NCBI GenBank assembly: GCA_964620445.1
Contig: CAZUHB010000035.1
Coordinates: forward strand, 1-64,000
Reading direction: 5' to 3'
DNA: 64,000 nucleotides
DNA from: CAZUHB01 sp964620445
Lineage (GTDB): Bacteria; Planctomycetota; B15-G4; CAYZWU01
The translations under genes and the position numbers were made by a program. Below are positions 9,153 through 18,782 of this stretch, piece by piece. Under the pieces are notes generated by a model, which did not search any database, was not told where the DNA came from, and saw only the letters and a program-made list of their open reading frames with translations. Position 1 is the stretch's first letter, and each line of letters opens with the position of its first letter.

Positions 9153-10292
9153 ATGCGGTATGATGTCGAGCGCGTTGCACTCACAATCGGTTACGGATTG
9201 TCTGGAGTCGTTCCCGTGGAGAGCGTTCTGCTGATCGCGCCCCGTCTCGATCTCAAAGGCACGACCATCTACACCCTGACCCTGGTGCGCGAGCTGAGGC
9301 TGAGGGGATACAAGGTCGGTGTTCTGGCCGCAGGCGGAATTTTCGCGGATGAGTTGCGCAAGGAGAAGGTCCCTTTCCTCCAGGCGGACATCTCCGGATT
9401 TTTTCCGCGCGACCTGCTCTATCTGCACCGGATTCGCGCCCAGATCAAGGAATACGGCCCGAAACTGATCCACGTGGTCCACGACTCATTGGCCGCGATA
9501 GGCAGCCGCATCGCGGCCGGGGTGGAGATCCCCTACCTTCTCACGATACACACGCCCGTGAAATCGAGGATCCTCGTCGATCAACGGTACTTGAAAAAAG
9601 CGATCGCCACGAGCCAGCCGGTCCGACAATCTGCTGTCAATGCCGGCGGTTTACCGCGCGGAAAGGTCTCTGTCATCGAACATGGCGTGGCCACCAGCGT
9701 GCAGCCCCTCAGGCGAAAAGAAAACGGTCTTGTACCTGTCGTGGGTACGGTGAGCAATCTCGACCGCGATCACGGGGTCAAGTATTTCATCCGCGCCGCG
9801 CAGGAACTCATCGGCCGCGGGGTCGAGGCCACCTATCTCATCGTAGGCTCCGGGCCCTACGAGAAGAAAATCCGCCAGATGATCCGGAAGCTCTCACTGG
9901 AAAAAGAGATCACCCTGGCATCGGCCATGCCCTCCTATCGCAAACTCGTCTCCCCCATCGACATTTTCGTATCCCCCGCCCTCACGGAAGGATTCAACGT
10001 CTTCATTCTGCAGGCCATGTCTTTCGGCCTCCCTGTCGTCGCCTCCGCGGCAGGCGGCGTCTTCTCGCTCATCACGGACGAGCAGAACGGTCTCATCGTC
10101 CCAAAACGCGACGTCTCCCTCTTTGCCGACAAGATTCAGGCATATCTGGTCGATAAACAGTATGCGGACAAGATCGGTCGAACAGGATTCGAGTTCGTGC
10201 AGAAACAGTTTCCCCTTCACCGCATGCTCGAGAACACTCTCGATGCCTACAGCGGCGAAAGTTCGGACGAACTCGAGACGACCGCCCTCTGA
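9153..10292 (+). CDS. Glycosyltransferase, GT4-like (GT-B fold)
   Basis: A 379-residue GT-B glycosyltransferase of the group 1/GT4 type. The N-terminal Rossmann domain starts at VLLIAPRLDLKGTTIY (Gly-rich acceptor loop). The C-terminal donor domain has VVGTVSNLDRDHGVKYFIRA, YLIVGSGPYEKKI, FVSPALTEGFNVFILQAM and GLPVVASAAGG. The usual E-x7-E motif reads E-GFNVFIL-Q, so the second Glu is replaced by Gln. The start could instead be GTG at 9216, since the family begins near VESVLL. It stands alone between two genes encoding exported proteins. Donor and acceptor sugars unknown. Confidence 0.8.
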   Translation: MRYDVERVALTIGYGLSGVVPVESVLLIAPRLDLKGTTIYTLTLVRELRLRGYKVGVLAAGGIFADELRKEKVPFLQADISGFFPRDLLYLHRIRAQIKEYGPKLIHVVHDSLAAIGSRIAAGVEIPYLLTIHTPVKSRILVDQRYLKKAIATSQPVRQSAVNAGGLPRGKVSVIEHGVATSVQPLRRKENGLVPVVGTVSNLDRDHGVKYFIRAAQELIGRGVEATYLIVGSGPYEKKIRQMIRKLSLEKEITLASAMPSYRKLVSPIDIFVSPALTEGFNVFILQAMSFGLPVVASAAGGVFSLITDEQNGLIVPKRDVSLFADKIQAYLVDKQYADKIGRTGFEFVQKQFPLHRMLENTLDAYSGESSDELETTAL

Positions 10293-10400
10293 TCGATCCC
10301 CGCACAGACAGCTCTGTTACGGCCGGAGGACGGACCTCCTTTGAAGTGCGCGGAACTCCGCGGCATCAGACCCTGACTCGGAGGATGGAAGACGCAGCCC

Positions 10401-10883
10401 ATGACGATGAAAAAACGCGTAAGCATCATCTTGCTCATCATGGTGGCCCTGGCTGCCATACCGATGATCTCGCCCGAATTCGTTCCCTTCGGCGAAGGCA
10501 CGGAAGGGAGTTCGCCTCCTGGCGGCGATCCTTTCGTCCCCGATCTCCAGGGGTACGGCGATCCAGTGCCGGGTGAGGAAGTGAACCTTTTTCTCATGAA
10601 CTGCCGCGGCGACCAACCGGGTTATCTCATCATGGGTTTCTGGCGCGACAACGTGCCGGCCGCGGGCGGGGTCCTCTATCCCAAGATGCAATACGTCCGG
10701 CAGATCTGGATCACCGCGCTCGGCGGTGACCCGCCGGTGGGATACTGGTCGCTCGTCGGCTGGGAGGTTCCTGCCAATCCCGCCCTGATCGGAATGTCCA
10801 TCTTTGCGCAAGCAATCACCGCCGACGCGGGCAACCCTCACAGCGTGACACTCTCGAACGGCCTCGAGATGCGTATCGAGTAG
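10401..10883 (+). CDS. Small exported hypothetical protein
   Basis: A 160-residue protein with an N-terminal signal peptide (MKKRVSIILLIMVALAAIPM). The mature part is Gly/Pro-rich and beta-like, with a C-terminal VTLSNGLEMRIE. That ending resembles small exported beta domains I associate with planctomycete-type genomes, recalled rather than searched. No catalytic residues evident; two Met can serve as starts (10401 or 10407). Function unknown. Confidence 0.6.
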   Translation: MTMKKRVSIILLIMVALAAIPMISPEFVPFGEGTEGSSPPGGDPFVPDLQGYGDPVPGEEVNLFLMNCRGDQPGYLIMGFWRDNVPAAGGVLYPKMQYVRQIWITALGGDPPVGYWSLVGWEVPANPALIGMSIFAQAITADAGNPHSVTLSNGLEMRIE

Positions 10884-10911
10884 TCGCCGGTCGCCGGCGG
10901 GCGACGACAGT

Positions 10912-11856
10912 TCACTCGCCTCTCGCAGGGAGTCTGATCTCGGCCACGACCGCGCTGTGATCGGACAGCTGTTCGGACAGAATCCTGTAGGCCGCGATCT
11001 CCATCTCCTCGGAAACGAGAATCCAGTCTATTCTCTTCCCCACCATCGAGTGCGTTTCGAGACCTGCCGCCAGAGGACGATCGGTTTTGAGGCCGAGCCT
11101 TTTGGCGAACCCTGCGAGCATGGCGTCACCGTCCATCCAGTCGCAGTTGAAATCACCCATGACGATCAGCAATCGACGGGGGGCATCGAGTTCTTCCGCC
11201 AACTCGTCCAGCTGCTTGCGCCTCACCGATTCCCGGGAAAAGTCGAGATGTACCGAGACCACGCCCACCGGACGCGCGTTGAGGTTCCTGTTGCAAACAG
11301 TGCCGACCACCATCCCCTTGGTGAATGTAGGCCATGACGGCCTGAAAGCGATCGAAGCCGTGTCGTCGAACCGGAATCGCGACAGGAGCGCGGTCCCATA
11401 AGAAAGCCCGGGCCCCTTCACATGCTCGCCGCGCAGGGAGAACGGAAAGCCCGCGGACTCGGCCAGGTAGGCGACATGGTCGAAGGAACCGCTCCAGATC
11501 GACGGACCGTCCGCCTCCTGCAGGGCTACCAGATCGGGCGCCTCGCGGCGCAGAACAGCGGCGACATCGTCGAGATTCCGCTTCACGGCAGCCTCTCTCT
11601 TGAAGATCTGGGCCGCCTTGTGCTTCCGTCCGTGGGCGAGATTGATCGTCATCACCTTCAGCAGGATTTGGCCGGTATTCCGATCCTGTCCCGCCTTGGA
11701 GGAAGGAACCGGATGTTGCGCCGCAGCCCCCGGTCCGGACCGATCGCTATCGTAGATGGTGGAGAGACCGAGACAGACGACAATGACGAGACAGACCGCG
11801 AGCGAGCAGAAGAGCGCGATACGTTTCAATCGTTTCTTCAGGGAGAGGGATTTCAC
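10912..11856 (-). CDS. Endonuclease/exonuclease/phosphatase (EEP) family hydrolase, membrane-anchored
   Basis: A 314-residue protein with an N-terminal transmembrane anchor (about residues 12-32) and an EEP catalytic domain. Motifs in order: VMTINLAHG (Asn), LVALQEAD (metal-binding Glu), GTALLSRF, VVSVHLDF, MGDFNCDW (Asp/Asn), RIDWILVS and LSDHSAVVAEI (catalytic Asp-His). Substrates in this superfamily range from DNA to phospholipids and inositol phosphates; the predicted extracytoplasmic location favours a phosphodiester or lipid substrate over DNA repair. It starts 20 nt after rtcB, as the last gene of the minus-strand operon. Confidence 0.85.
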   Translation of the reverse strand: MKSLSLKKRLKRIALFCSLAVCLVIVVCLGLSTIYDSDRSGPGAAAQHPVPSSKAGQDRNTGQILLKVMTINLAHGRKHKAAQIFKREAAVKRNLDDVAAVLRREAPDLVALQEADGPSIWSGSFDHVAYLAESAGFPFSLRGEHVKGPGLSYGTALLSRFRFDDTASIAFRPSWPTFTKGMVVGTVCNRNLNARPVGVVSVHLDFSRESVRRKQLDELAEELDAPRRLLIVMGDFNCDWMDGDAMLAGFAKRLGLKTDRPLAAGLETHSMVGKRIDWILVSEEMEIAAYRILSEQLSDHSAVVAEIRLPARGE

Positions 11857-11876
11857 TCGAACACCCGCGCCCGTGC

Positions 11877-13355
11877 CTATCCTTTGATCACCACCAGCGG
11901 CCTGAGCCGGGCCACTGGACGGGCGATTCCGGCCTGGCCGAGCACGTCGACCACATGAGCAACGTCTTTGTACGCTTCGGGGTACTCCTCGACGAGGGTC
12001 GCCTTCGACGCGGCCCTGACGCGCGTTCCGCTTTTACCGAGCGATTCGAGAACCCGGCCGGCCGTGGTCGACGTCTTGGCCGCCTTGCGACTCATGGTCC
12101 GCCCTGCACCGTGCGCGCTCGACATGAAGGTGTTCGGGCCAGCCGAACGTTGGCCGACGAGAACGTACGAATAGCGCCCCATGTCGCCCGGTACGAGGAC
12201 GGGTTGTCCGTGATCGAAAAAAACGGTGCCCCGCAGATCAGGATGGCCCGGCGGAAAAGCACGCGTCGCGCCCTTTCTGTGAACGAGCACGCGGCGCCTG
12301 GAGCCGCCAACCTCGTGATCCTCGAATTTCGCTATGTTGTGCGCCAGATCATAAACCAGATCGAGCGTCCGGTCCCGCCCGCCACCACGCAATGCGCGGC
12401 TGAATGCCTGGCGCACCATGTGGGTGATGATCTGACGATTGGCAAAGGCGAAGTTCGCCGCGGCCGCCATACCCGCCAGATAGCCCTGTCCGCGCCGCGA
12501 TCCGATCGGCGCGCAGCAGAGCTGCTTGTCGGGAAGGCCGAGCGCCTTGAACTCGCGAGAGTTGCGCAGATCCCTTACCGCATCCTGACAGACCTGGTGG
12601 CCGAAGCCCCGCGAACCGGTATGAACGGTGACGGTCACCCGGGACAGTGCGAGCCCGAAAGCGGACGCTGTCGTCTCGTCGTAGATGCGGTCCACATACC
12701 CGGCTTCGATGAAATGATTACCCGAGCCGAGCGTGCCGAGCTGGGATAGTCCGCGACGAAGAGCATGCTTGGAAACCTGGGAGGGATCGGCGCCCTCGAT
12801 CGCGCCGTTGCCCTCGATCTGGTCGAGATCCGTGTCATCGCCGAATCCTGCTTCCGTTGCGGCAGCCGCGCCCGAAAGGAGGCACGCCTCGAAGAAATCG
12901 GCCTTGATGCCCAGATCCTTCCGGCTCGATCCCACACCGGCAGGGACAGCCCTGTAAAACGCGTCGAGAAGGCCGTCCTCCAGACCGGCCAGGTCTTCGC
13001 GCATGAGGCGCGACGCCAGAAGGCGTACGCCGCAGTTGATATCGTACCCCACGCCGCCGGGAGACACCATTCCGTCGATCCCGTCTACAGCCGCCACGCC
13101 GCCGATCGGAAAACCGTAGCCGGAGTGGATGTCGGGCATGGCGATCGAGGCGCCCACGATGCCGGGCAGATGGGCCACGTTGGCCACCTGCACGGGACAG
13201 CCGTCTTTCAACGCGGCGCGGAACAGGGCCGCGTTGGCGAAGATCACTCCCTCGGTGAGCATCCCGCCCTGGGGGGGGACGACGAAGCAGTGATCGGAGC
13301 GTTGTTCGATCCTGTACGGACCGCTTTGAAACGAGTCCATCGTCGCGCCTTCCAT
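11877..13355 (-). CDS. rtcB: RNA-splicing ligase RtcB
   Basis: A 492-residue GTP- and Mn-dependent RNA ligase joining 2',3'-cyclic phosphate/3'-phosphate ends to 5'-OH ends, for RNA repair. Signatures: DIHSGYGFPIGG (75-86), YDINCGVR with the metal Asp/Cys (104-111), LGSGNHF (209-215), HTGSRGFGH (245-253), YDLAHN (335-340), VHRKGATRA (358-366) and SAHGAGR with the guanylylated His (413-419). Length is normal. It lies 19 nt downstream of an FHA gene in an operon that also encodes a sigma-54 activator. That recalls E. coli, where rtcBA is controlled by the sigma-54 activator RtcR, though no CARF domain is present here. Confidence 0.95.
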   Translation of the reverse strand: MEGATMDSFQSGPYRIEQRSDHCFVVPPQGGMLTEGVIFANAALFRAALKDGCPVQVANVAHLPGIVGASIAMPDIHSGYGFPIGGVAAVDGIDGMVSPGGVGYDINCGVRLLASRLMREDLAGLEDGLLDAFYRAVPAGVGSSRKDLGIKADFFEACLLSGAAAATEAGFGDDTDLDQIEGNGAIEGADPSQVSKHALRRGLSQLGTLGSGNHFIEAGYVDRIYDETTASAFGLALSRVTVTVHTGSRGFGHQVCQDAVRDLRNSREFKALGLPDKQLCCAPIGSRRGQGYLAGMAAAANFAFANRQIITHMVRQAFSRALRGGGRDRTLDLVYDLAHNIAKFEDHEVGGSRRRVLVHRKGATRAFPPGHPDLRGTVFFDHGQPVLVPGDMGRYSYVLVGQRSAGPNTFMSSAHGAGRTMSRKAAKTSTTAGRVLESLGKSGTRVRAASKATLVEEYPEAYKDVAHVVDVLGQAGIARPVARLRPLVVIKG

Positions 13356-13374
13356 GATCTGCCCTCGAGGGACG

Positions 13375-14739
13375 CTACCTGGACGCGCCTCCGGTCATGG
13401 CGTCGACCTTCGCCTGGTTGGCCGCCCGGCGCCGCTCCAGCTCGGCGCGGAATTTCTTCCCCTCCGGCGCGTCGTAGCCCTCGGTCAGCCTGAGCAGCCG
13501 ATCCAGTTTCTTGATAGCATACTTCGGCTTGTTCGCTTTCTCGTTCCGGTCGATCTCGGACTCCTTGATCTTCCATTCCTGCTCGAGACGGTTCCAGATC
13601 GTCTTGTAGACCCAGTTGGCCCGTTCGCGCATGTTGGTGCCTGGATTCTGGGCCATCCACCCCGACATGACCTGGTAGGCCTCTCCGTAGGCACTCAGAT
13701 TCAGCGCGCAGTCCGCTTCCACCTCGACGTCACGGAAATCGGACGGGCTGTCGAGGTTGACCTCCTTGGCGTATTTCTTCTGAAGCTCCTTCACGTGCTT
13801 GAGCTGCGGAGCGTTCTTGAACCTCTCGATGAAGGGATTGATCCTGTTCTTGAGCAGGATGCGCACGTAGCACTTTCTGTCGGCGGCGTAGTCGCGCTTG
13901 ATCTTGAGCGCCCATTTCGGCTCGTCCGGCGGCGCGTCGATGTACTTGTGAATGAAGAGCAGGATGTTGTTCTCGTAGTTGCGCGACGCGTTGAGGGCGT
14001 CGTGCTGCACGTTGCCCGCTTCGCGCTCGGCCTTGATCTGCTTCATCTGCTCCCGTGATTTTTCCCCATAGACCGGATCGTCGACCGGTATCGACTCGAA
14101 CATGTTGAATGCTTCCTCGAGCCGATGCTGCGTGTGCCAGAGTTCGAGCGCCTGGTTGTAGGTGTCGCCGTGAGGACTCGATGATTGTTTCATCATGTAG
14201 ACGGCGATGACGACGACCACCACCACGACCCAGAAGGCGATCACTGCCTGGGCCCAGCCGGGGATCTTCGATCCCTTGCGGATGTTCTTGCGCACCAGGT
14301 GGCCGCCGCGCGCCGAGGCCGCGGCCATGTCCTTGGAGATGGTGATCTTCTTGTCTTCCTGCTGCTGCCTGCGGCTCGCGGTCCGCGCCGCTGCCGCGGT
14401 GGGCCGCTTGCCGACAGGCTTCTTGCTGACCGCCGCAGCGGGCGCTGCCGCCCCGCCGATCTCCTTGATGGCGATCTTCACGGCGCCGATCTGGATGATG
14501 TCGCCTTCGGAGAGGTCTTTCTGTTTGACCTTTTTACCCCCCACCAGCGTGCCGTGCTCCGAGCCGAGGTCTATCAGCCTGTACCCAGACTCGGTCTTGA
14601 TGATCTGGCAATGCTGCCTCGAGGCGTGCTCGTCCGAAATCTTGATCTGGTTCTCGGGCGTGCGGCCGATGAAAACGAAGTCCTCGGTGATCTCGAACTT
14701 CTTCAACTTGCCCTGCTCTGCGACGATCAGATGCGCCAT
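13375..14739 (-). CDS. FHA-domain transmembrane protein
   Basis: A 454-residue protein. The N-terminal FHA phosphothreonine-binding domain (residues ~1-92) has IGRTPENQI, SRQHCQI and LGSEHGTLVGG, so the core Arg, Ser and His are present. A basic/Ala-rich linker follows, then one membrane helix (~160-183, very Val-rich), then an extracytoplasmic helical region resembling degenerate TPRs. Good RBS (AAGGAG) before the ATG. The stop of the upstream FHA-CAP gene is 14 nt away. It probably senses phosphorylated partners on the cytoplasmic side; the kinase is not in this operon. Confidence 0.85.
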   Translation of the reverse strand: MAHLIVAEQGKLKKFEITEDFVFIGRTPENQIKISDEHASRQHCQIIKTESGYRLIDLGSEHGTLVGGKKVKQKDLSEGDIIQIGAVKIAIKEIGGAAAPAAAVSKKPVGKRPTAAAARTASRRQQQEDKKITISKDMAAASARGGHLVRKNIRKGSKIPGWAQAVIAFWVVVVVVVIAVYMMKQSSSPHGDTYNQALELWHTQHRLEEAFNMFESIPVDDPVYGEKSREQMKQIKAEREAGNVQHDALNASRNYENNILLFIHKYIDAPPDEPKWALKIKRDYAADRKCYVRILLKNRINPFIERFKNAPQLKHVKELQKKYAKEVNLDSPSDFRDVEVEADCALNLSAYGEAYQVMSGWMAQNPGTNMRERANWVYKTIWNRLEQEWKIKESEIDRNEKANKPKYAIKKLDRLLRLTEGYDAPEGKKFRAELERRRAANQAKVDAMTGGASR

Positions 14740-14753
14740 TATTTAGCTCCTTG

Positions 14754-17700
14754 TCATTCCTGGATGAGATTCTCGCTGAACTCGTTCCCCCCGCCGAAAT
14801 TCTGTGTCCAGTAACGGCCCACCACGCCGCAGGCCATCTCCGTGTGGCCCGCGGCGAGCATGTTTCGATGGTGGCCCGAGGAGTGATACCATCCGTTGTG
14901 AGCGCCCATCGGGCTTCCTGCGCCTGAATGGATATTTTCACCCGAACCCTTTTCGTAACCGGCGAGCGCCATCCGGTCGCGCGGCGTGCGGCGCGCGTCA
15001 CTGTTCTCGAAGTGGCTGAAGATACCGGTCCGGCTCATCCAGTCGGAGTGGCCCCGCGCCGCCTGCAGGATGAGCTCGTTGATGGCGAGCGCCTTGCGGC
15101 CCATCATCGCCCGGTACTTGTTCGTAATCACCACCTGTTCGTGTTCGTTTCTCGAGGCCGACGTCTCGATCCTCTCGTTGTACTCCATGATGTTTGCCGA
15201 CGAGTCGATGATCTCCCACTCGGTCTCGTCGAGCGCGAAGTTTCGTACGTCAACGGTGCGACCTCTCGTGGGGAGAAGGTTGGCGAATCCCTGATCGGCC
15301 GCCCGCTGAAAGGCGCCGTTGGTGATGTCTTTCAAGATGAGGGCGACCTGGTTCATGTCGTCGCGGATGTCGAGGAATTTCTGGGACAGCGAGACCTTTG
15401 TACCCGGCACGGCTTCATCGAACTCGTTGCCCCAGATCGCGCGCACCATGTCGACACGCACGTCCACCTCGCGCTGCACCCTGGTGTACTCCCCCTGCCG
15501 ATGGCCATAGGGGTAGAAGTAGCGCACCGTGTCGTTGATGAGCTCGAAGGCATGATCACGCGCCTCGTTCAGCTTCCGTTTTTCATCGGCGAGCTTCGCG
15601 AGCCGCTGCATCTCTGGAAACGCGGCCAAACCGTCACCGAGGGCCTCATAGCGGTCCTGAAGCACATCCTCGAGCGCATCGAATGCCACAGGCCCCAGAT
15701 CGATGAATCCCTCGTACCCCTCGTTGCGCACGGCGGGATTCTTGGACACGATCTTCCGTTTCAGCGCCTCTATCTCCCTGTTCAGAATCGCGTCGCGCCA
15801 TTCGTGGTGAGGCACGAGACGGCCGTCCAGTTCATGGTAACCGAGATCGACAACGAGCCGCGTGCCCCGGTCCATACCGAGAAAAGACTCGATCGACCGG
15901 CGATAGGTTCCCTCCTTGCGGATCGCCGCGGCCAGCTTTTCGAACTCGGTCCGCATCTTGTTGTTCAGGCAGAAGCAGGCCGCGTTCAGCCGCTCCTCGC
16001 CTCCGAAACGGAAGACGCGGGCGAGTCGAAAGATGCTCTGCGCATCGAGCTCCTCGAAGATGAAACTCTGGAGGTCGTCCTCGTTCTCGATCTGGATTTT
16101 CGACCCGATCATCGACCGGAATCGACCGCTGAAAGATCCGTCCTTCGTCTTGACCTTCACCGATCGGGCTCTCTGGGGATCGTCTCCGAGTGCGAGGGAC
16201 AGGTCTTCGAGAAACCAGATCTGGCGGTGGGCGAACTCGAGGCGCGTGGAGACCATGTTCCGCTCCTCGCGCGTGGCGGCCTCTGCCAAGAGGCCTTGCA
16301 GCAGGGAGATCGCCTTGTCGTATTTCCACGCGCCGATCGCCTCGTCAATGGCGACGAATTCCGATTCGGGGATCGTGGGCTGAGGTTCCTCGAAGGTGTT
16401 TCCCCTGCTGATGGCCGGTGTCTTTCGCCGTTTGCGCGCCGACTCGCGGGCAGCGTCTTCGCGCTCTTTTTTTGACCCGGCTTTACCTTCGCCACCGGGC
16501 TCCGTCTCCTCCGCGCCAGCGAGATCCTCGGGGCGAAGTCCCCGCGGGACGAGGTCGGCGGCCTGCTCCGCCTCGGAGACCTTTGCCACGAGATTGTCGT
16601 AAAACGGAGTTCCCTTGAATCGAGCCAGCTCCGACGGGGTGACCAGCTTGAAGATGCTCTCGTACTGCTTCTCGCGGCTCAGGTTGGCCACGACCGAAAG
16701 AAGGGTGCGCGCTTCGTCGCGAGCTTTCGACTTGATGAGGGCGACCTCGGTCCGCTCCGCGCTCCGCTCCTCGTCGCTGCGCGGCAGGAAGCGGTTCCAC
16801 GCCTTGAGAGCCGTGGCGTAGTCCTTGTTCCGCAGGAGGCGGCGCGTTCGCTCCCGGACCTCCTCGGCGGAAAGAACGTCGAGCCGTTCCTCCTCGATGA
16901 GGCGCGCTTTGGGAAGGGAGCGTTCCAGTTCGGCCAGTTCATCCTCCAGGTGGGATAGCTCGCCGAAGGAACCTCGGAATTCGCTGAACCGCGTCTCCAC
17001 CGCCGCAACGCTCTCCGTCCCGAAAGAATCCGCGATCGCACCGAGCGCGACCCGCGCCCGGTGTTCGAGCTCGACGAGGCGTTCCAGATCTTTCTTCTCC
17101 TCCGCGGTCCTTTCGAGGACGCCGGGATTGTCGTCCTTCTCGAACAGCTTGAGCATTTCGCGCGCCGCTTCGTAGTATCCCTTCTTCTTGGCGTCGTCGA
17201 TCTTCTCGAGCGTGGCCGCGTGTTTTGCGAGAGCCGCGGGCGAAGGGGGTGGCTCGTCGAGCCGGTCGATCACGAACCAGGCCGCGATCGCGGCAGCAAC
17301 GACGAAAAGGCCGGTGAGGACCACTCCCACCGGCGAACGAGACCGTCTGCGGCCGCCTTGAGAAACCGGTGGGCGAGCCGATTCAGAGAGCTGAGCCGTT
17401 CCCGGAGCGGGTCGGCCGGCGGCTGCTTCCGGCTCTGTCCTCTTGCGGCTGGCTTGTTTGGAAACGCCTTTCTTTCGCGTCCTTCCGGCCGGCTTCGCTT
17501 CCGACGGTACGCGATAGACCATGCCGTGCGGGCCGATGATGATCTTGTCGTTGTGAGCCAGGACCTTCTGCATGATCCATTCGTCGTTCACCTTCACGCC
17601 CATGTCGGTGTGGCGGTCGACGATCTTGTAACCGCCGTCGATCCTCACGATCTCGGCGTGATAGGGCTCGGTCCCGGCAAGAACGATCGAATTGTCCTCC

Positions 17701-17786
17701 AGGCTGCCCACTGTCGTTCTCTCCCCCTCCAGGGGGAAATCGTATTTCTGGCCGGACTGCCTGTCTATGACTCTCAGATAATCCAC
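14754..17786 (-). CDS. FHA-domain transmembrane protein with C-terminal CAP/SCP domain
   Basis: A 1010-residue protein with an N-terminal FHA-like domain (~1-95; degenerate core, VGSLEDNSIVL), a basic/Pro linker, one membrane helix (~153-175), a long helical and coiled-coil-like extracytoplasmic region with TPR character, and a C-terminal CAP (SCP/PR-1) domain (~885-1005). CAP signatures: GENIHSG, WYHSSGHHRNML and YWTQNFGGG. Start is GTG with AAGGG upstream. It pairs with the next FHA gene and follows the sigma-54 activator by 21 nt. The design suggests a signal crossing the membrane between phosphoprotein recognition and an envelope CAP domain. Ligand unknown. Confidence 0.85.
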   Translation of the reverse strand: MDYLRVIDRQSGQKYDFPLEGERTTVGSLEDNSIVLAGTEPYHAEIVRIDGGYKIVDRHTDMGVKVNDEWIMQKVLAHNDKIIIGPHGMVYRVPSEAKPAGRTRKKGVSKQASRKRTEPEAAAGRPAPGTAQLSESARPPVSQGGRRRSRSPVGVVLTGLFVVAAAIAAWFVIDRLDEPPPSPAALAKHAATLEKIDDAKKKGYYEAAREMLKLFEKDDNPGVLERTAEEKKDLERLVELEHRARVALGAIADSFGTESVAAVETRFSEFRGSFGELSHLEDELAELERSLPKARLIEEERLDVLSAEEVRERTRRLLRNKDYATALKAWNRFLPRSDEERSAERTEVALIKSKARDEARTLLSVVANLSREKQYESIFKLVTPSELARFKGTPFYDNLVAKVSEAEQAADLVPRGLRPEDLAGAEETEPGGEGKAGSKKEREDAARESARKRRKTPAISRGNTFEEPQPTIPESEFVAIDEAIGAWKYDKAISLLQGLLAEAATREERNMVSTRLEFAHRQIWFLEDLSLALGDDPQRARSVKVKTKDGSFSGRFRSMIGSKIQIENEDDLQSFIFEELDAQSIFRLARVFRFGGEERLNAACFCLNNKMRTEFEKLAAAIRKEGTYRRSIESFLGMDRGTRLVVDLGYHELDGRLVPHHEWRDAILNREIEALKRKIVSKNPAVRNEGYEGFIDLGPVAFDALEDVLQDRYEALGDGLAAFPEMQRLAKLADEKRKLNEARDHAFELINDTVRYFYPYGHRQGEYTRVQREVDVRVDMVRAIWGNEFDEAVPGTKVSLSQKFLDIRDDMNQVALILKDITNGAFQRAADQGFANLLPTRGRTVDVRNFALDETEWEIIDSSANIMEYNERIETSASRNEHEQVVITNKYRAMMGRKALAINELILQAARGHSDWMSRTGIFSHFENSDARRTPRDRMALAGYEKGSGENIHSGAGSPMGAHNGWYHSSGHHRNMLAAGHTEMACGVVGRYWTQNFGGGNEFSENLIQE

Positions 17787-17807
17787 GATGCCCTTTCCTC
17801 GATCTAT

Positions 17808-18782
17808 TCAAGAGCGTTGCGCGCCCGCCTTGATCTCGTCGCTCATCAGTTCGAGACCGATCTCGACTCCTTCGCCGAGCAGGGCGAGGCATCGCCGCAT
17901 CTCGTTTTCGAGCTCCCGGATATTGCCCGGCCAGCGATATCTCTCGAGCGCCTTGAGCGCTTCGGCCGTGAGGGGAGCAGGTTCGCGGTCCATCTCCTTC
18001 GCCATGCGGTTCACGAAGAACCTGGTGAGGAGCTCGATATCTTCAGGGCGATCCCGCAGAGGGGGCACACTGACGGTTATCGTGTTGAGGCGGAAGTAGA
18101 GATCCTCGCGGTACTCGCGGCGGGCCACCATCTCTTTCAGATTCTTGTTGGACGCGGAAATGATGCGCACGTCCACATGGATGACCTCGTTGCTGCCCAC
18201 CGGCCTGATCTCTCCGTCCTGCAGCACGCGCAGCAGCTTTTTCTGCATGGAGAGGCTCATGTCGCCGATCTCGTCGAGAAACAAGGTACCACCGTCGGCC
18301 ACCTTGAAGAGACCGGTCTTGTTCCTGTCGGCGCCGGTGAACGCGCCGCGCTTGTAACCGAAGAGCTCCGATTCGAGGAGGGTCTCGGGGATGGCGGCGC
18401 AGTTCTCGGCAACGAACGGTTTGTCGCTGCGCGGGCTGTTGCGGTGAAGGGCGTTGGCCACGAGCTCTTTTCCCGTGCCTGACTCTCCCTGAATCAGGAC
18501 GGGGACGTTCGAATGCGCGATGCGATCGAGAAGGCGAAAAACGCGCAGGATGGCCGGAGATTCGCCGATGATCTCCGAATAGTTCTCCCTCTTCACGGGC
18601 CCTTTGTCCAGGTCGTTGGAAAGGAACAATCCAGCAGCGCTGTCGCGGATCGCGCGCACGCAATCGGAAAATATCGTCTCGAGCAGACGGAGGCCATCTT
18701 CGCCCTGATCATCGAACACGGCCCGGGTCATCTTCTCGATCTCTTGCTTCAGTTTTTTATTATGGTCATCTGTCATTGTCAC
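17808..18782 (-). CDS. Sigma-54 activator AAA+ protein lacking HTH and receiver domains
   Basis: A 324-residue bacterial enhancer-binding-type AAA+ protein. Seen: Walker A GESGTGKE, an intact sigma-54 contact loop GAFTGA, Walker B GGTLFLDEIGD, and WPGNIRELENEMRR near the end. After a ~65-residue helical N-terminus it goes straight to the AAA+ domain, and it stops just after the AAA+ lid, with no Fis-type HTH. It should remodel sigma-54 holoenzyme but cannot bind an enhancer by itself. GTG start overlaps the helicase stop by 4 nt (GTGA), implying translational coupling. The FHA neighbours could supply regulation. Confidence 0.85.
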   Translation of the reverse strand: MTMTDDHNKKLKQEIEKMTRAVFDDQGEDGLRLLETIFSDCVRAIRDSAAGLFLSNDLDKGPVKRENYSEIIGESPAILRVFRLLDRIAHSNVPVLIQGESGTGKELVANALHRNSPRSDKPFVAENCAAIPETLLESELFGYKRGAFTGADRNKTGLFKVADGGTLFLDEIGDMSLSMQKKLLRVLQDGEIRPVGSNEVIHVDVRIISASNKNLKEMVARREYREDLYFRLNTITVSVPPLRDRPEDIELLTRFFVNRMAKEMDREPAPLTAEALKALERYRWPGNIRELENEMRRCLALLGEGVEIGLELMSDEIKAGAQRS

